From Marisa cornuarietis (taxonomy: Eukaryota; Mollusca; Gastropoda; Architaenioglossa; Ampullariidae), in assembly GCA_004794655.1 (NCBI GenBank), contig SMMW01000082.1:310001-374000 (forward strand): a stretch of 64,000 nucleotides of DNA. The letters are read 5' to 3'. The position numbers and the translations under genes are program-made. The notes beneath the pieces are model-generated. The model was not told the DNA's origin. It was given only the letters and a program-made list of their open reading frames with translations, and searched no databases. Each line of letters starts with the position of its first letter. Positions within the stretch are counted from its first letter, which is position 1. Shown here piece by piece: positions 48,751-57,500 of this stretch.

Positions 48751-51336
48751 TGAACAAATAGATGGAATATGCTGAATATTGTCGAGACAGCTTTGTGTGA
48801 CGTGTAAGTTCTATTTGTGGCTGGGAAGTAAAGAGGTTGGGGTGGGACAAGGTGTGGAAGAGCATGTTACTTCTTAGAATCACACCAATATTTTTTTAAA
48901 TATTTTTGTCACGTGTCCCTGTGGTTTGTGTTTGTCTTTGTGTATCTGCGTTTTGTGTTGTGTCTTGTGTTTCTGGCATGTCGCAGTATCCCTGTGTAAT
49001 GTGTCACTATCTTTCTGTCTTGTGTCGCCTAATCTGTTACGTGTATCACTCTCTTTCATGTGTCATTGTATCTGTCATATGGGACTCTGCTTTGTCTTTG
49101 TATGTCTTTTGTCACTGTTTCTGTGTGTCATTGTATGTCACTGTATCCCTATCTCATGTGTCACTGTATCCGTGTCGTGTGTCACTATCTCTGTCTTGTG
49201 TCACAGTGTCTGTGTAATGTCTCACAGTCTCTATGTTATGTGACACTGTATCTGTTATTATCTTTGTCCTGTGTGACAGTATGTTTTGTATCACACTATC
49301 TCTGTCTTGTCTCACTGTATCCATGTGTCACTATCTGTGTCCTCTGTCATTGTATCTGCGTGTCGTGTGTCGCTCTATCTCTGTCACGTATCACTGTATG
49401 CATTTATCACTCTAGCACTGTATTATGTGTGACTGTGTCCATGTGTCGCATGTCACTATATCTCGTGTAAATCATATCGCTTGTCTAATACTGTCTTGTG
49501 TTACTGTATCTCTATGTCATGTGTCACTTTATCTGTCATTATCCATGCCTTGTGTTACTGTATTTCTGTGTCATGTTTAACTATATCTTTGTCATGTGTC
49601 ACTATTTCTGTCATGTTTCACTGTATCTTTGTATCATGTGTCTCTGTATCTTCCAGAATTGCTCGTCCTATACGTCTTCTTTGGCGTGGTCATCATCGCC
49701 CTGGTTATCGCTCTTGTCTACGTGCTCGTCAGGTGAGGTAGTAGGTCAGGCATGGCCTTGCTAATTAGGTCAGGTAAGGTAGTAGGTCAGTCATGGCCTT
49801 GCTTAGGTCAGGTAAGGTAGTAGGTCAGGCATGGCCTTGCTAATTAGGTCAGGTAAGGTAGTAGGTCAGGCATGGCCTTGTTTCTAAAACCAGGGCCAGT
49901 CGCTTCCTCGTTGATCCTGATATCCGTTTTTTACCCTAGCAGATGCCTGTGTTCTTGTTCGTCTGTGACCCCTTTGTTAACCCTGATTGATCCCCTTGTT
50001 TACCCTGGTTAGCTTCTGTCGCCCTTACTTATCCTATCTGACCCTTACATGACCCCATGTTTACCCTGACTGACCCAGTCATGTTTACTTATCCTATCTG
50101 ACCTCACATGCCTCCTTGTTTACCCTGACTGACCTCAGTCTCACTTTCTTATCCTATCCGACCCCTTTGTTTCCCCTGGCTAATCCCTGTCATCTTGTTT
50201 ATCCTAGCTGAGCCTTATATGACCCGCTACCTTTTTGTTTAGGATGGCTGACCCCTGTGTGAAGCTTGTTTAACTGACACTGGCCTTGTCGTTGCCCTTG
50301 TTTCAGCTACCGTGGCATTTCACGGCACAAGCGGTCGCGTGGTGACAGCAGCGAGAAGGCCGCCCTCTGGCGGCGGGACGAGACTCCGCTGGACACGTTT
50401 AACCACAACAGCCACAACAGCCTGGCAGAGCTGAGCGTCATCTCCCCCACCACAGCAGCCGCCTCCCCCGACACCTCGTGCAATCACCACGTGATGTCTT
50501 CCCTGCCCGACTCGCAGGTGGTGGCCACCGTCCACGCTCAGTCTGGTGACGAGGAAGAAGACCACCGGCTAAGCAGCGGAAGTGGTTTCTCCAGCTTCCT
50601 GTCGGGCAGAGACTCCGCATTCTGGAGCAGCACCAACCCCTACGCCAACGTCGGCCACATCGATATCGATGTCATCGCAGGCAAAGATAGAGTGAGCGCT
50701 GCTCTCCGCGCAGACGATGACAAAGGCAGCTTGTCGAGGGGCTGGAGCAAGGGACACGGCGGAAGCCAGAGGAGTAGTGGGTTGGTGATGAACGGTGACT
50801 TCGGCGACATTTACGAATCGATCGACGATCACCAGCCCCTCCCATCACCTGCCATCCTCCACGACGACGCCAGGTGTGGACGTCACGACAGTTCCGATGT
50901 GGAGGACGCTGCCATAGAGCGTGTCCCTCTGATGGCAAGACTCGCCACACCCCCACCTTCGCCTCCCTTGCCTCCGCCACCACCAGCACTCTTCCTGGAC
51001 GACGTGGAATATGAGGCAGACGGAGTGCCCCACTACGTGGTCAACGATGACGAATATGCGATGATCACGAGGCCTAGTTTGCGGTCGCACAGTCCGTCCC
51101 AACACTCCTCACCGGCGGCCGAGTACAGCAACTTACTGTGCCTGGCTCAGGACGGCTCCGCAACCAACCACTGCTCGGACCCCGCCTACGTCAGCCTCGA
51201 CACTTTCCTCCAGGACTCGCTTCCAGTCGTTGATTTTCGGCCGGCTTCGGGCCCGTATAACAGAGATCGGAGCAAAGACGTGCAATCGCCGCCCAGCACA
51301 GCCATCAGGGGGCGCCAGTGGACAGATGAGTCATAG
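38150..51336 (+). CDS. SUEL-SUEL-CUB single-pass transmembrane protein (8 exons, 5' incomplete)
   Basis: Joined exons: 38150-38413, 41372-41644, 45447-45664, 46103-46262, 47009-47182, 48539-48592, 49657-49732, 50307-51336. Phases agree at every junction (1,1,0,1,1,1,2) and the joined frame gives 748 residues from the first full codon to TAG. Order: SUEL (galactose/rhamnose-binding lectin) domain 1 at about 8-87, domain 2 at about 95-178, CUB-like domain at about 180-305, Ser/Thr-rich stalk at 306-380, one transmembrane helix at about 382-405, and a 343-residue cytoplasmic tail. The role is inferred: a cell-surface glycan-binding adhesion or receptor protein. Two extracellular SUEL domains recall EVA-1/EVA1C, but the CUB domain and the long tail do not fit that family. 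The start and signal peptide are missing; an in-frame TAA just before 38,150 shows that an upstream exon is needed. Confidence 0.85.
38655..38706. repeat. (gt)n(gc)n microsatellite in intron 1
   Basis: A long gt tract followed by gcgcgcgc. The rest of this intron (38,414-41,371) shows another (ac)n tract at 40,395-40,460 and no further exon. Confidence 0.95.
40395..40460. repeat. (ac)n microsatellite in intron 1
   Basis: A dinucleotide tract with one 'aac' interruption. Confidence 0.95.
41372..41644 (+). CDS. Exon 2: SUEL lectin domain 2
   Basis: The acceptor is acgttgcag|at and the donor is cca|gtaagt; again phase 1 to phase 1, like exon 1, consistent with domain duplication by exon. The peptide runs ACRTNLCSDHSRGLRCSEGS, then VRNVTCLGG, SLCESRADC, MPAYCNNTAPQ and VFVDYLCVP. 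NVT and NNT are possible N-glycosylation sites. Confidence 0.87.
42892..43301. mobile_element. MITE-like element with terminal inverted repeats
   Basis: The left end 'accgtgcttccccaaaagta' and the reverse complement of the right end 'accgtgtttccccgaaaata' match at 16 of 20 positions, and the match continues for about 8 more bases. They enclose about 410 bp of AT-rich non-coding DNA. This is the structure of a non-autonomous DNA transposon. No clear target-site duplication was found. It lies in an intron of the SUEL/CUB gene. Confidence 0.6.
43942..44130 (+). pseudogene. Tigger/pogo-like transposase fragment (N-terminal DNA-binding part)
   Basis: ATG at 43,942 gives MPKQVPSKVHT. After a one-base frame change the peptide continues LTLKQKMKLCKRFEKGES and then LVEELDVGSSNMSDIK. 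This matches the CENP-B-type helix-turn-helix start of Tigger/pogo transposases (KLE.CKRLEKGES, GVGKSTISDIK). The frame then stops at about 44,128 and no DDE catalytic domain is recognised downstream, so this is a dead remnant in the intron between exons 2 and 3. Confidence 0.6.
45447..45664 (+). CDS. Exon 3: first part of the CUB-like domain
   Basis: Acceptor cccgccag|ag (enters phase 1), donor gagg|gtaagc (leaves phase 0). It encodes HTQCEGEYQTLDKPFG, then LLMNPAFGGRAGGANAHCSW, LLSPGEPSRKIVVTVHVAH and NCTNTFLR. A first Cys, an NP..GG turn, a C-x-W motif and a hydrophobic IVVTV strand are hallmarks of CUB domains. NCT is a possible N-glycosylation site. Confidence 0.82.
45648..45935 (+). repeat. 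Degenerate about 37-bp array starting at the exon 3 splice donor
   Basis: The exon 3 end and donor 'acacatttctgagggtaagc' recur in diverged form as 'acatttctgtgggtgagcc' (GT at 45,750), 'cacatttctaaaggtagacc' (GT at 45,824) and 'tttttgcgggtaagccacc' (GT at 45,921). Further weak copies lie between them, at 45,787 and 45,885. Spacing is mostly 36-37 bp or a multiple of it. It appears to be an old minisatellite seeded at the exon-intron boundary. Confidence 0.6.
46103..46262 (+). CDS. Exon 4: second part of the CUB-like domain
   Basis: Acceptor gttgacag|gt (phase 0), donor ccaca|gtaagc (phase 1). It encodes VRYKDCDTQVFTMKHFCDLR, then SCGPAEVSSW and DRFLVSYH, the closing 'F.V.Y' strand of a CUB fold. 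The last about 20 bases of this exon and its donor form the first copy of a 54-bp minisatellite. Confidence 0.8.
46241..46565 (+). repeat. 54-bp minisatellite carrying six copies of a splice donor
   Basis: The word 'cagtaagctcccctg' (or a close variant) starts at 46,261, 46,315, 46,369, 46,423, 46,477 and 46,531, an exact 54-bp spacing. Each unit also repeats the exon 4 end 'tctggtgtcctaccaca'. The exon 4 frame stays open through the first five donors and stops at 46,490-46,492. Copies are highly similar, so the array is young and probably variable between individuals. Confidence 0.93.
47009..47182 (+). CDS. Exon 5: extracellular Ser/Thr-rich stalk
   Basis: The acceptor gttttcag|tt and donor cacacag|gtgcaa keep phase 1 to phase 1. 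It encodes VERDAKDSTPGNMSRC, then STPLVTPPTSTTRQTTRAAQ and ATMFDYSDTIRHT: a low-complexity Ser/Thr/Pro segment typical of an O-glycosylated juxtamembrane stalk. A (gt)n microsatellite begins about 23 bases into the next intron. Confidence 0.72.
47206..48440. repeat. Cluster of (gt)n/(ac)n microsatellites in intron 5
   Basis: Long dinucleotide tracts at 47,206-47,253, about 47,601-47,661, about 48,040-48,078 and several interrupted runs at 48,240-48,420. The derived Val/Cys-rich open frames are not genes. Confidence 0.9.
48539..48592 (+). CDS. Exon 6: short stalk exon
   Basis: The acceptor ggttttcag|gc and donor ttca|gtgagt enclose 54 bases, phase 1 to phase 1, encoding DDASRTDDNYKPVTLQF. It fills the gap between the Ser/Thr-rich stalk and the membrane helix. 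As a symmetric 18-codon exon it could be skipped without a frame change. Confidence 0.72.
48700..48746. repeat. (gt)n(ga)n microsatellite
   Basis: A perfect gt run followed by gagagagaga, in intron 6. Confidence 0.9.
48906..49645. repeat. Degenerate short tandem repeat in intron 6
   Basis: Irregular copies of 'tgtgtcactgtatctctgtc' type words with many substitutions. It runs almost up to the exon 7 acceptor and supplies its pyrimidine-rich tract. The frames read as Cys/Val/Ser-rich shadows. Confidence 0.85.
49657..49732 (+). CDS. Exon 7: transmembrane helix
   Basis: Acceptor tatcttccag|aa (phase 1), donor cgtcag|gtgagg (phase 2). It encodes LLVLYVFFGVVIIALVIALV followed by YVLV, a textbook single membrane span. 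The first tail residues SYRGISRHKRSR from exon 8 are basic, which fits an N-out/C-in (type I) orientation. Confidence 0.88.
49728..49885 (+). repeat. About 41-bp minisatellite starting at the exon 7 splice donor
   Basis: The exon 7 boundary 'gtcaggtgaggtagtaggtc' is followed by copies reading 'gtcaggtaaggtagtaggtc', with GT at 49,774, 49,812 and 49,853 (spacing 41, 38, 41). The downstream copies carry cag|gtaagg, a donor at least as strong as the real one. The intron continues with loose 'tgtttaccctgactgaccc' repeats to about 50,260. Confidence 0.9.
50307..51336 (+). CDS. Exon 8: cytoplasmic tail and stop codon
   Basis: Acceptor tgtttcag|ct (phase 2); the frame runs 342 full codons to TAG at 51,334. 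The tail is rich in Ser, Asp, His and Pro. Tyrosine motifs (residue numbers from the first full codon of exon 1) are NPYANV (Y518), IYESI (Y575), VEYEAD (Y641), EYAMI (Y656), EYSNL (Y679) and AYVSL (Y700). YxN contexts at Y518 and Y679 are the type bound by Grb2 SH2 domains. A proline-rich segment PPPSPPLPPPPP (about 621-632) could bind SH3, WW or EVH1 domains. No known catalytic domain is recognised. GC content and codon use are clearly coding, unlike the flanks. Confidence 0.87.
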
Positions 51337-52230
51337 TCACGAGGGAGAGGGGGCTGCAGGTGCTGCTTGCACGTGACGTGATGTGATAGCCCTCTCTCCT
51401 CTCATGATGCACGTGTCACGTGACGTGATGTGTTCACCCTATCCCATGGTGCAGGTGTCACGTGACGTGACGTGATCGCCGTCTCTCCTCTCATAATGCA
51501 CGCGCCTCGCTCCACTGCTTGCCCCTACTACCCTGCCCCCCCCACTCTCTCTCTCTCTCTCTCTCTCATGCTGGCTTCTTGACGTTTTGTTTATGCGAGC
51601 ATTAGGTGTCACACCTGTCATGTGTTGCTTCCGCTGGTCGATGATGTTTCTACACCAGTCACGTGATGGTTCCTGCTGTGGCTCAGTGCACTGATCTGAG
51701 GAACATCTGTACACTCGGGCAACATTTAAACAAAAAGTACTCGCACAACAGCACGGCTTGGGAGAGAAAAATACTGTCAAACTGCAGCGTGACCAGTAAG
51801 CAAGCTCTACATCAGCAAAGTGAGCACATCAAACATGAAGTCGGGGGGAGGGGGGGGGGGCGTGCTGTAGACTGAGCCAGTAACGAAGGTAAAATCACGC
51901 AAAGCAAGCACTACATGCAGATAGAAACTGTGAAGGTGTCTTCACTAAGGTTAACACTTTATGCTGCTATAGACTTAGTTACTCAGTACTCTATTCTTGA
52001 AAGTCTTTCATTGTTTACGACTAATCTTTCCCTTTGCGTTTTCGTATTTGTTAAATTTCTTTCAATGCATTCAATGTATGACCATTTTTATGTTTATTGT
52101 TTGTGCTTCATTCTTATGTCGACAACGACAACCCTTCCCTTGTGTTTCTGATATGTGCAGTAGTCGACACGAGCACTGATACCGCGACCGAATTAAAAAA
52201 AAACACTTTCAATAAAAAGAAATCAAGTCC
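51337..52230 (+). other. Probable 3' UTR of the SUEL/CUB gene
   Basis: It begins with three loose copies of 'cacgtgacgtgatgtgat' words (51,370-51,480), contains a (ct)n tract at about 51,545-51,567 and a poly-G tract near 51,851. It ends shortly after an AATAAA signal at 52,211. Confidence 0.5.
52211..52216 (+). promoter_or_regulatory. Candidate poly(A) signal AATAAA
   Basis: It is a canonical hexamer 875 bases after the stop codon, followed by a T-rich stretch 'cctgtttcttttctctc' that could serve as a downstream element. Confidence 0.5.
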
Positions 52231-52791
52231 TGTTTCTTTTCTCTCATCAATGCCATTGTAAACAAGTGTAGCGGAGATGACCCGCTTCACATGCGCTAAA
52301 GTAAGATCCCAGTGGCCGGACCTCAACCCTAGCGCCAACTAGTTCTATATATACCTCCTTCTTCTTCCACCTAGAGGCTGGAAGTTCCCAAGGAGAATTC
52401 GCCACTAAAATTCTATTACATGTCGGTCATGGTACCTAATCTTACAACTCGTCTTCTATTCTTTCTTCCCTTCGTCTACTACACACCTGTGTTTAGCAGA
52501 CCCTGGAGTCCATGGTGTCTTCTTCAGCGACACCTGCTGTTGTAAACAAGCTCTTGCTACAGAAGCAAACCGCAGCTTCTCTGATCATTGTGAAGACAGA
52601 AATTATCCGACACGTTGGATAATCTGTTTGCATACTTATTCTTGAGGCAGAACCCGCGGTCACCAAAAACGCAGCCTGATGTTTTTATTACTACTAACCA
52701 ATCAAAGTCTGCATAAACTAATGAGATTAACTAATCATCGATCATGAACACCTTTAGCGCACGTGTACTGCGTGTTCTGATGCGTGTGCGG

Positions 52792-52822
<31 letters not shown>

Positions 52823-54549
52823 CGCGTGTCAGAACGTTTCATAAATGCGCGACTAGCCGATAATCGCATGGATGCAATGATATCGACATGCATGTATTTT
52901 TGTTATCACCACAAACTAACATTACTAGAAATTCAGAAGGAACAGTTTTCATCAGATCGCGAGCTGGTATTACTGAACTGCTTGCAGACGATATTTTTTC
53001 AGTTTACTAGAACGAGGCTTTTGACGACTTCGCTTCCGGTTTATTCACATTTACTCACAGACTTGTCGCCGAGACTAACAGCGGAGGACGTCACAAGAAG
53101 CTAAGAGTGAGTCTCGGCAGACAGACATCAATCCACCCTACACACGTCTACTACTAAGCGCAAATGTTATTTTTCACAATGGCTGCTAACTGGAACTCAT
53201 CCGACTAACGTTAAATATACACCAGATTTGAATAGCTTCCAGAAATCTCTAGGTAACATGAAATTTATACACATATTTTACAGTTTTGATGGTTCATAAA
53301 ATATAATAACCCAGAAAACAGTCACGTGGCTCTTACATGGGCGGTTACGGCCGCAAGGACTAAGCAACTGATAGCCAGTCCCTGCTGCTATTTACGCTGC
53401 CTGTTAGTAGTAAGAACGACGGCATCGATGAAAATTACAAAACGATTTCAAATTTCTGTTTGTTTTCATGCACCTGCTTTGTCGGAGGTGGTATGACTGA
53501 CTGTTCACTGACACCAGGTGTGGGATTACACATCTTCCAGCAGCAGACACCATCAATTACAGTTAGATAACTCTTGTTTCTTCCTTTGACTGATTGTGCC
53601 CCTTGCTGCAGTTGGGCGTGGAATGCTTTTTTTTTTTTTTTCACTACCTCCCGTCGTGCTTTTCAATCCATGGAAAGTCGTATACAACAATCCACGGAAA
53701 TTCGTACAAAAATAAGATGGTTGCACGTCTCAATCTCTTCAACGCTGAGCTGGCACCATGTTAATTAAGCATGTTAATTAATCTGTCTACAAACCTGACC
53801 AGGATTTTGATATTTTTGCACCTGAGAATGTTTACACTACTGTTGTACTTTGTGTCGAGGATGGAATAGTTGTAGTATGTATTTACCCAGATGTGGGGAA
53901 ACTAGAAAATAGTTATCATAAAAAGTTTTACCCAACCATTAAAAAGAAATGCACTCCTCTGCTGATAGTTATAGAGGTAAGTGGCACTGATAATGTTCTA
54001 GACGTCTCTCAGTTCCAGAGATGTAAGCAGCGTTGTTACAGTTTCAGAGGTACATAACAAATATTACAGAAAATAATTTGTTGATATACTGGAAAGAAGT
54101 CTGCATTGTTCAGATCAACCATTGTTGGTGAACAAAAGGACAGAAAGCTGCCTCTGGTAAATGTTGGCTCTACTTTTCTAATGATGAGATGGGCCAACAA
54201 ACCCTACAGGACAAAAGCTTGCTTGAGGTATGTTGCATGTAGGGGTGACATCAGTGCTCTTACCTAAACCTTGGTAATGAGTGGATTTTTGCACACAACA
54301 CCCTCTAAGCCCTGCTGCACCAATTGGCTTCTAACCTAGTGTAATATTACCTTGTGCTTGTTTATTTGTGGGTGGGAGCTAAAGATGAGGACTAGAAGCT
54401 CTCCATTGCTTGCTTACATTTGACCCACCATGCCCCCATGCCTGTGGAATCCAAAACATTAACTCACTTAGTCTCATGAAGAGTCATGCCCTCCACAAAA
54501 ATAAAGACAGTGCAATTCACTTTTTTTTTAAATTTTACTTTATCAACTT
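52231..54549. other. Region between two convergent genes
   Basis: Contains a (gt)n/(gc)n run near 52,790-52,828 and poly-T tracts near 53,628 and 54,522. No exon is recognised on either strand. Confidence 0.45.
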
Positions 54550-57500
54550 TTTATTTCAGAGCCAGGACAAGGTGGTCTGAAAGTTTAGTTTTTATTTTTT
54601 TTTAATTAAAAAGTAGCAGGCAAATGTGTCATGTCTAGAATATTTGTTTTGACTCGCAAAATGTACCCAGGGTGTTTAACACAATGCCAAGTATGAGCCA
54701 ATATTGAAACATGAGCTCACAATGAACAAGCAATGTACACATACACTGAATCAGGACTGTAACAACCAACCAAAATAGTTAAGAAAGACACAAACCATCT
54801 TCACTACAACTTATGTGCTAAAAAAAAAAAAAAAGAACATCTCCAAGCAACTCCATACTAGTAAGAATGTTACTGTTGATACTTAGATCACAATGCTTAC
54901 AGCGGACCAGTGTCAACATTCTAATTTTGAATAACAGAGTATGAAACACTGGGCAAATAAACTAAAGCATGTACTTCAGAAATGACTGGCAGGCAATGAA
55001 CAAACATGATGGTCACCCACAAAATAGGGTTTGCTACTAAAGCACTGAGGCTATTTACAGGACGAGCCTGTCACTGTGCATGTTTGCAAGTATAAATCGT
55101 CAGCACATGGATAGACAGCAATAGTGTGGAACAGTCCTACAGATGTTGACATAATAATACATGTACTACATATAATGATAACCATTCCATGCATCATTTT
55201 AACAGTTTCTTTACAGTACATATTCAGTGATATAATTTAGCTTATACTGTGTCCACAAAGGAATGGTTTATGCATATACAATGTGTGGGTATATATATAT
55301 ATAAAACATTCCTACTGTGGAACCTGAAAGAACCTTGACTGGCTGTGTTTCATATCTTCATCTGATATTGATGGCTGAATAAAATATGGAAAGCAGTCTG
55401 CCCTAAACAGTCAGCAAAGCCATGTTTGTGTGAACTCCCTGCCACCCCCTATCCTACACGTTTTGCACAGTACAGGTATTCCACTCAATGCTGCACACAT
55501 AGGTTGGTTGGTTGGTTGTGTTTTATGCCGTGCCAGCAACTAAATCTATATCATGACGATGCTGCACATATAGGGTTACACTATAATCAACTAAAGATGT
55601 GAGTGCATGGTGCTGCAATTACCACCAAAATAAAAAAAATGTTTAGAAGAAACTGAGTGCATTGATTACATGATCAGAATATCCAATGTTCCCATCTAGG
55701 GATGCACATGACAGAACGACTTTAATTCCTGACTGCTCTTTTTTCCACCCTCTCTATAAAAAAGCAGAGAAGACTGGTAGACTGATAAAAAATGAAAAAA
55801 AAGAGCTAGACCTGTAACTGCATCTATGCAACATGGATCTCAGCAATTATTGACTGACTGACCTATAATTAAAATGTCCACATGTAAGTGATCAAGATGA
55901 GAAACAAAATGCCCAGTGTCCTTATTGACATGATTAATCTAAATCAGAATGACCAAGCTGAACATAAACATGATACATATAAGATTATCTAATGAAAGTA
56001 ACCTCACAGCTACAATGGAGGTAAAAACAAAGAGAACACATAAGAGCATAGACAATCAGAAACACACACCTCATACGCTTAAAAAGCCTTGTCTGTCAGA
56101 CCTCTAGTATCCACCTCCCTCTTCCCATTCTATTTCACATCCATCATCTACAGCATATTTTCCATTCCACATTATCTCTGGCATATTTTCTACTACAAAT
56201 GTTCCTCCATATGGTGGGCAAATTCACATGACTGGATGCCGCCTTTGAGGAAGGGTGGGGTTTAAATCTCCAAAATATTGACAGCCATTAACTTTAATCA
56301 AATAAGGTATTAACAAAAATTCTTTTTGTAAAAACGGAGAAACAAGAATACTTTTTTTAGAGGAATTAATCTAAGAAATTTGAATGATGTCCTGTAGTCA
56401 GTACTGAGATGTCATCCTACTTGCACAAAAATAAATAGAAACGCAAAAGTATCAATGAAAATGACAAGTTGCTTTAAAAGATCTTTTTAACTGAACACAC
56501 ACCTCTCCACACAAGTACACTCCCATGACATGAGTGGCGAAATATATTTACAGAAATGTTTGTACATTCACACAGCCTACTCTGCACAATTTCTTTTATC
56601 AAAAATCAATCGCAAGCCATGATAAAGTCAGTTACAAACTGCAAGATACAGCAGGACGCCCCAAAACCTGCATGTGGGTAGGGAGAGCCAAAAAGAATCT
56701 GCGATGGGCAAACCAAAGGATCAGAACTCTATGACACTAGTCACAACCTGGGGTTATCCATGTCTACACTAAAATGTGAAACAAAATGGTCAAACGCCTT
56801 CCAAAGATGACACAAACGGTCACTTACAACTGTGATCAGTGTCAAACATTAGCTGACCCCAGACACTGACAAACTGTCATCTTCATTATGACCACTTTCT
56901 CTGACCTGTTCATCACACTCTCTAAAAGGCTCACAAGTATGCCTGTTAATCAAGAGGCTAAAGCTTGTCTCTGCCATCCTGATGACACTCTCTAAATGGC
57001 TCAAAACAAACAATAACATCTGTTTTAGTACTTACAGTCATCCCCAGAAACTAAGCCATTTTCTGCAGCTTTGTAATCCATTTTACTTCCTACAGGCCCG
57101 CCCAATCAACAAAACAAGGCCTTAAGAGATGTGGCCAAATGGGGTAGACCTTAATACCCAACTCTGGGGGACAGCACCTCACTCAGTTTGTATATTATCC
57201 CTTGGAAAGAGGATCTAACTGCACAATTGTAAAAGAAAGAAACAGGAGTTGAACCAAGAAGCTGATTTCAGATGTTCTTAGCTTATATGCAAATTCCACA
57301 ATTCTGATCTCTAGGCAGCTACACAGATGACAGATGGCCTTGATAAGATCTATATCAAATTCCTATTTGTTTATCACACATGTTCTCTCCAGACATAAAT
57401 ACGGGGGCATAAATACCAGCCAGAAATACTTTGTCCATCCTTCTTGACATGTAATTACATCAGAACTAAAGCAGGTTGGCCCTGATCTGTTTAACTGTCA

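Noticed and set aside
50320..51105. Antisense frames opposite exon 8
   Set aside because: Shadows of a GC-rich coding exon; the plus-strand frame is supported by splice phase and motifs.
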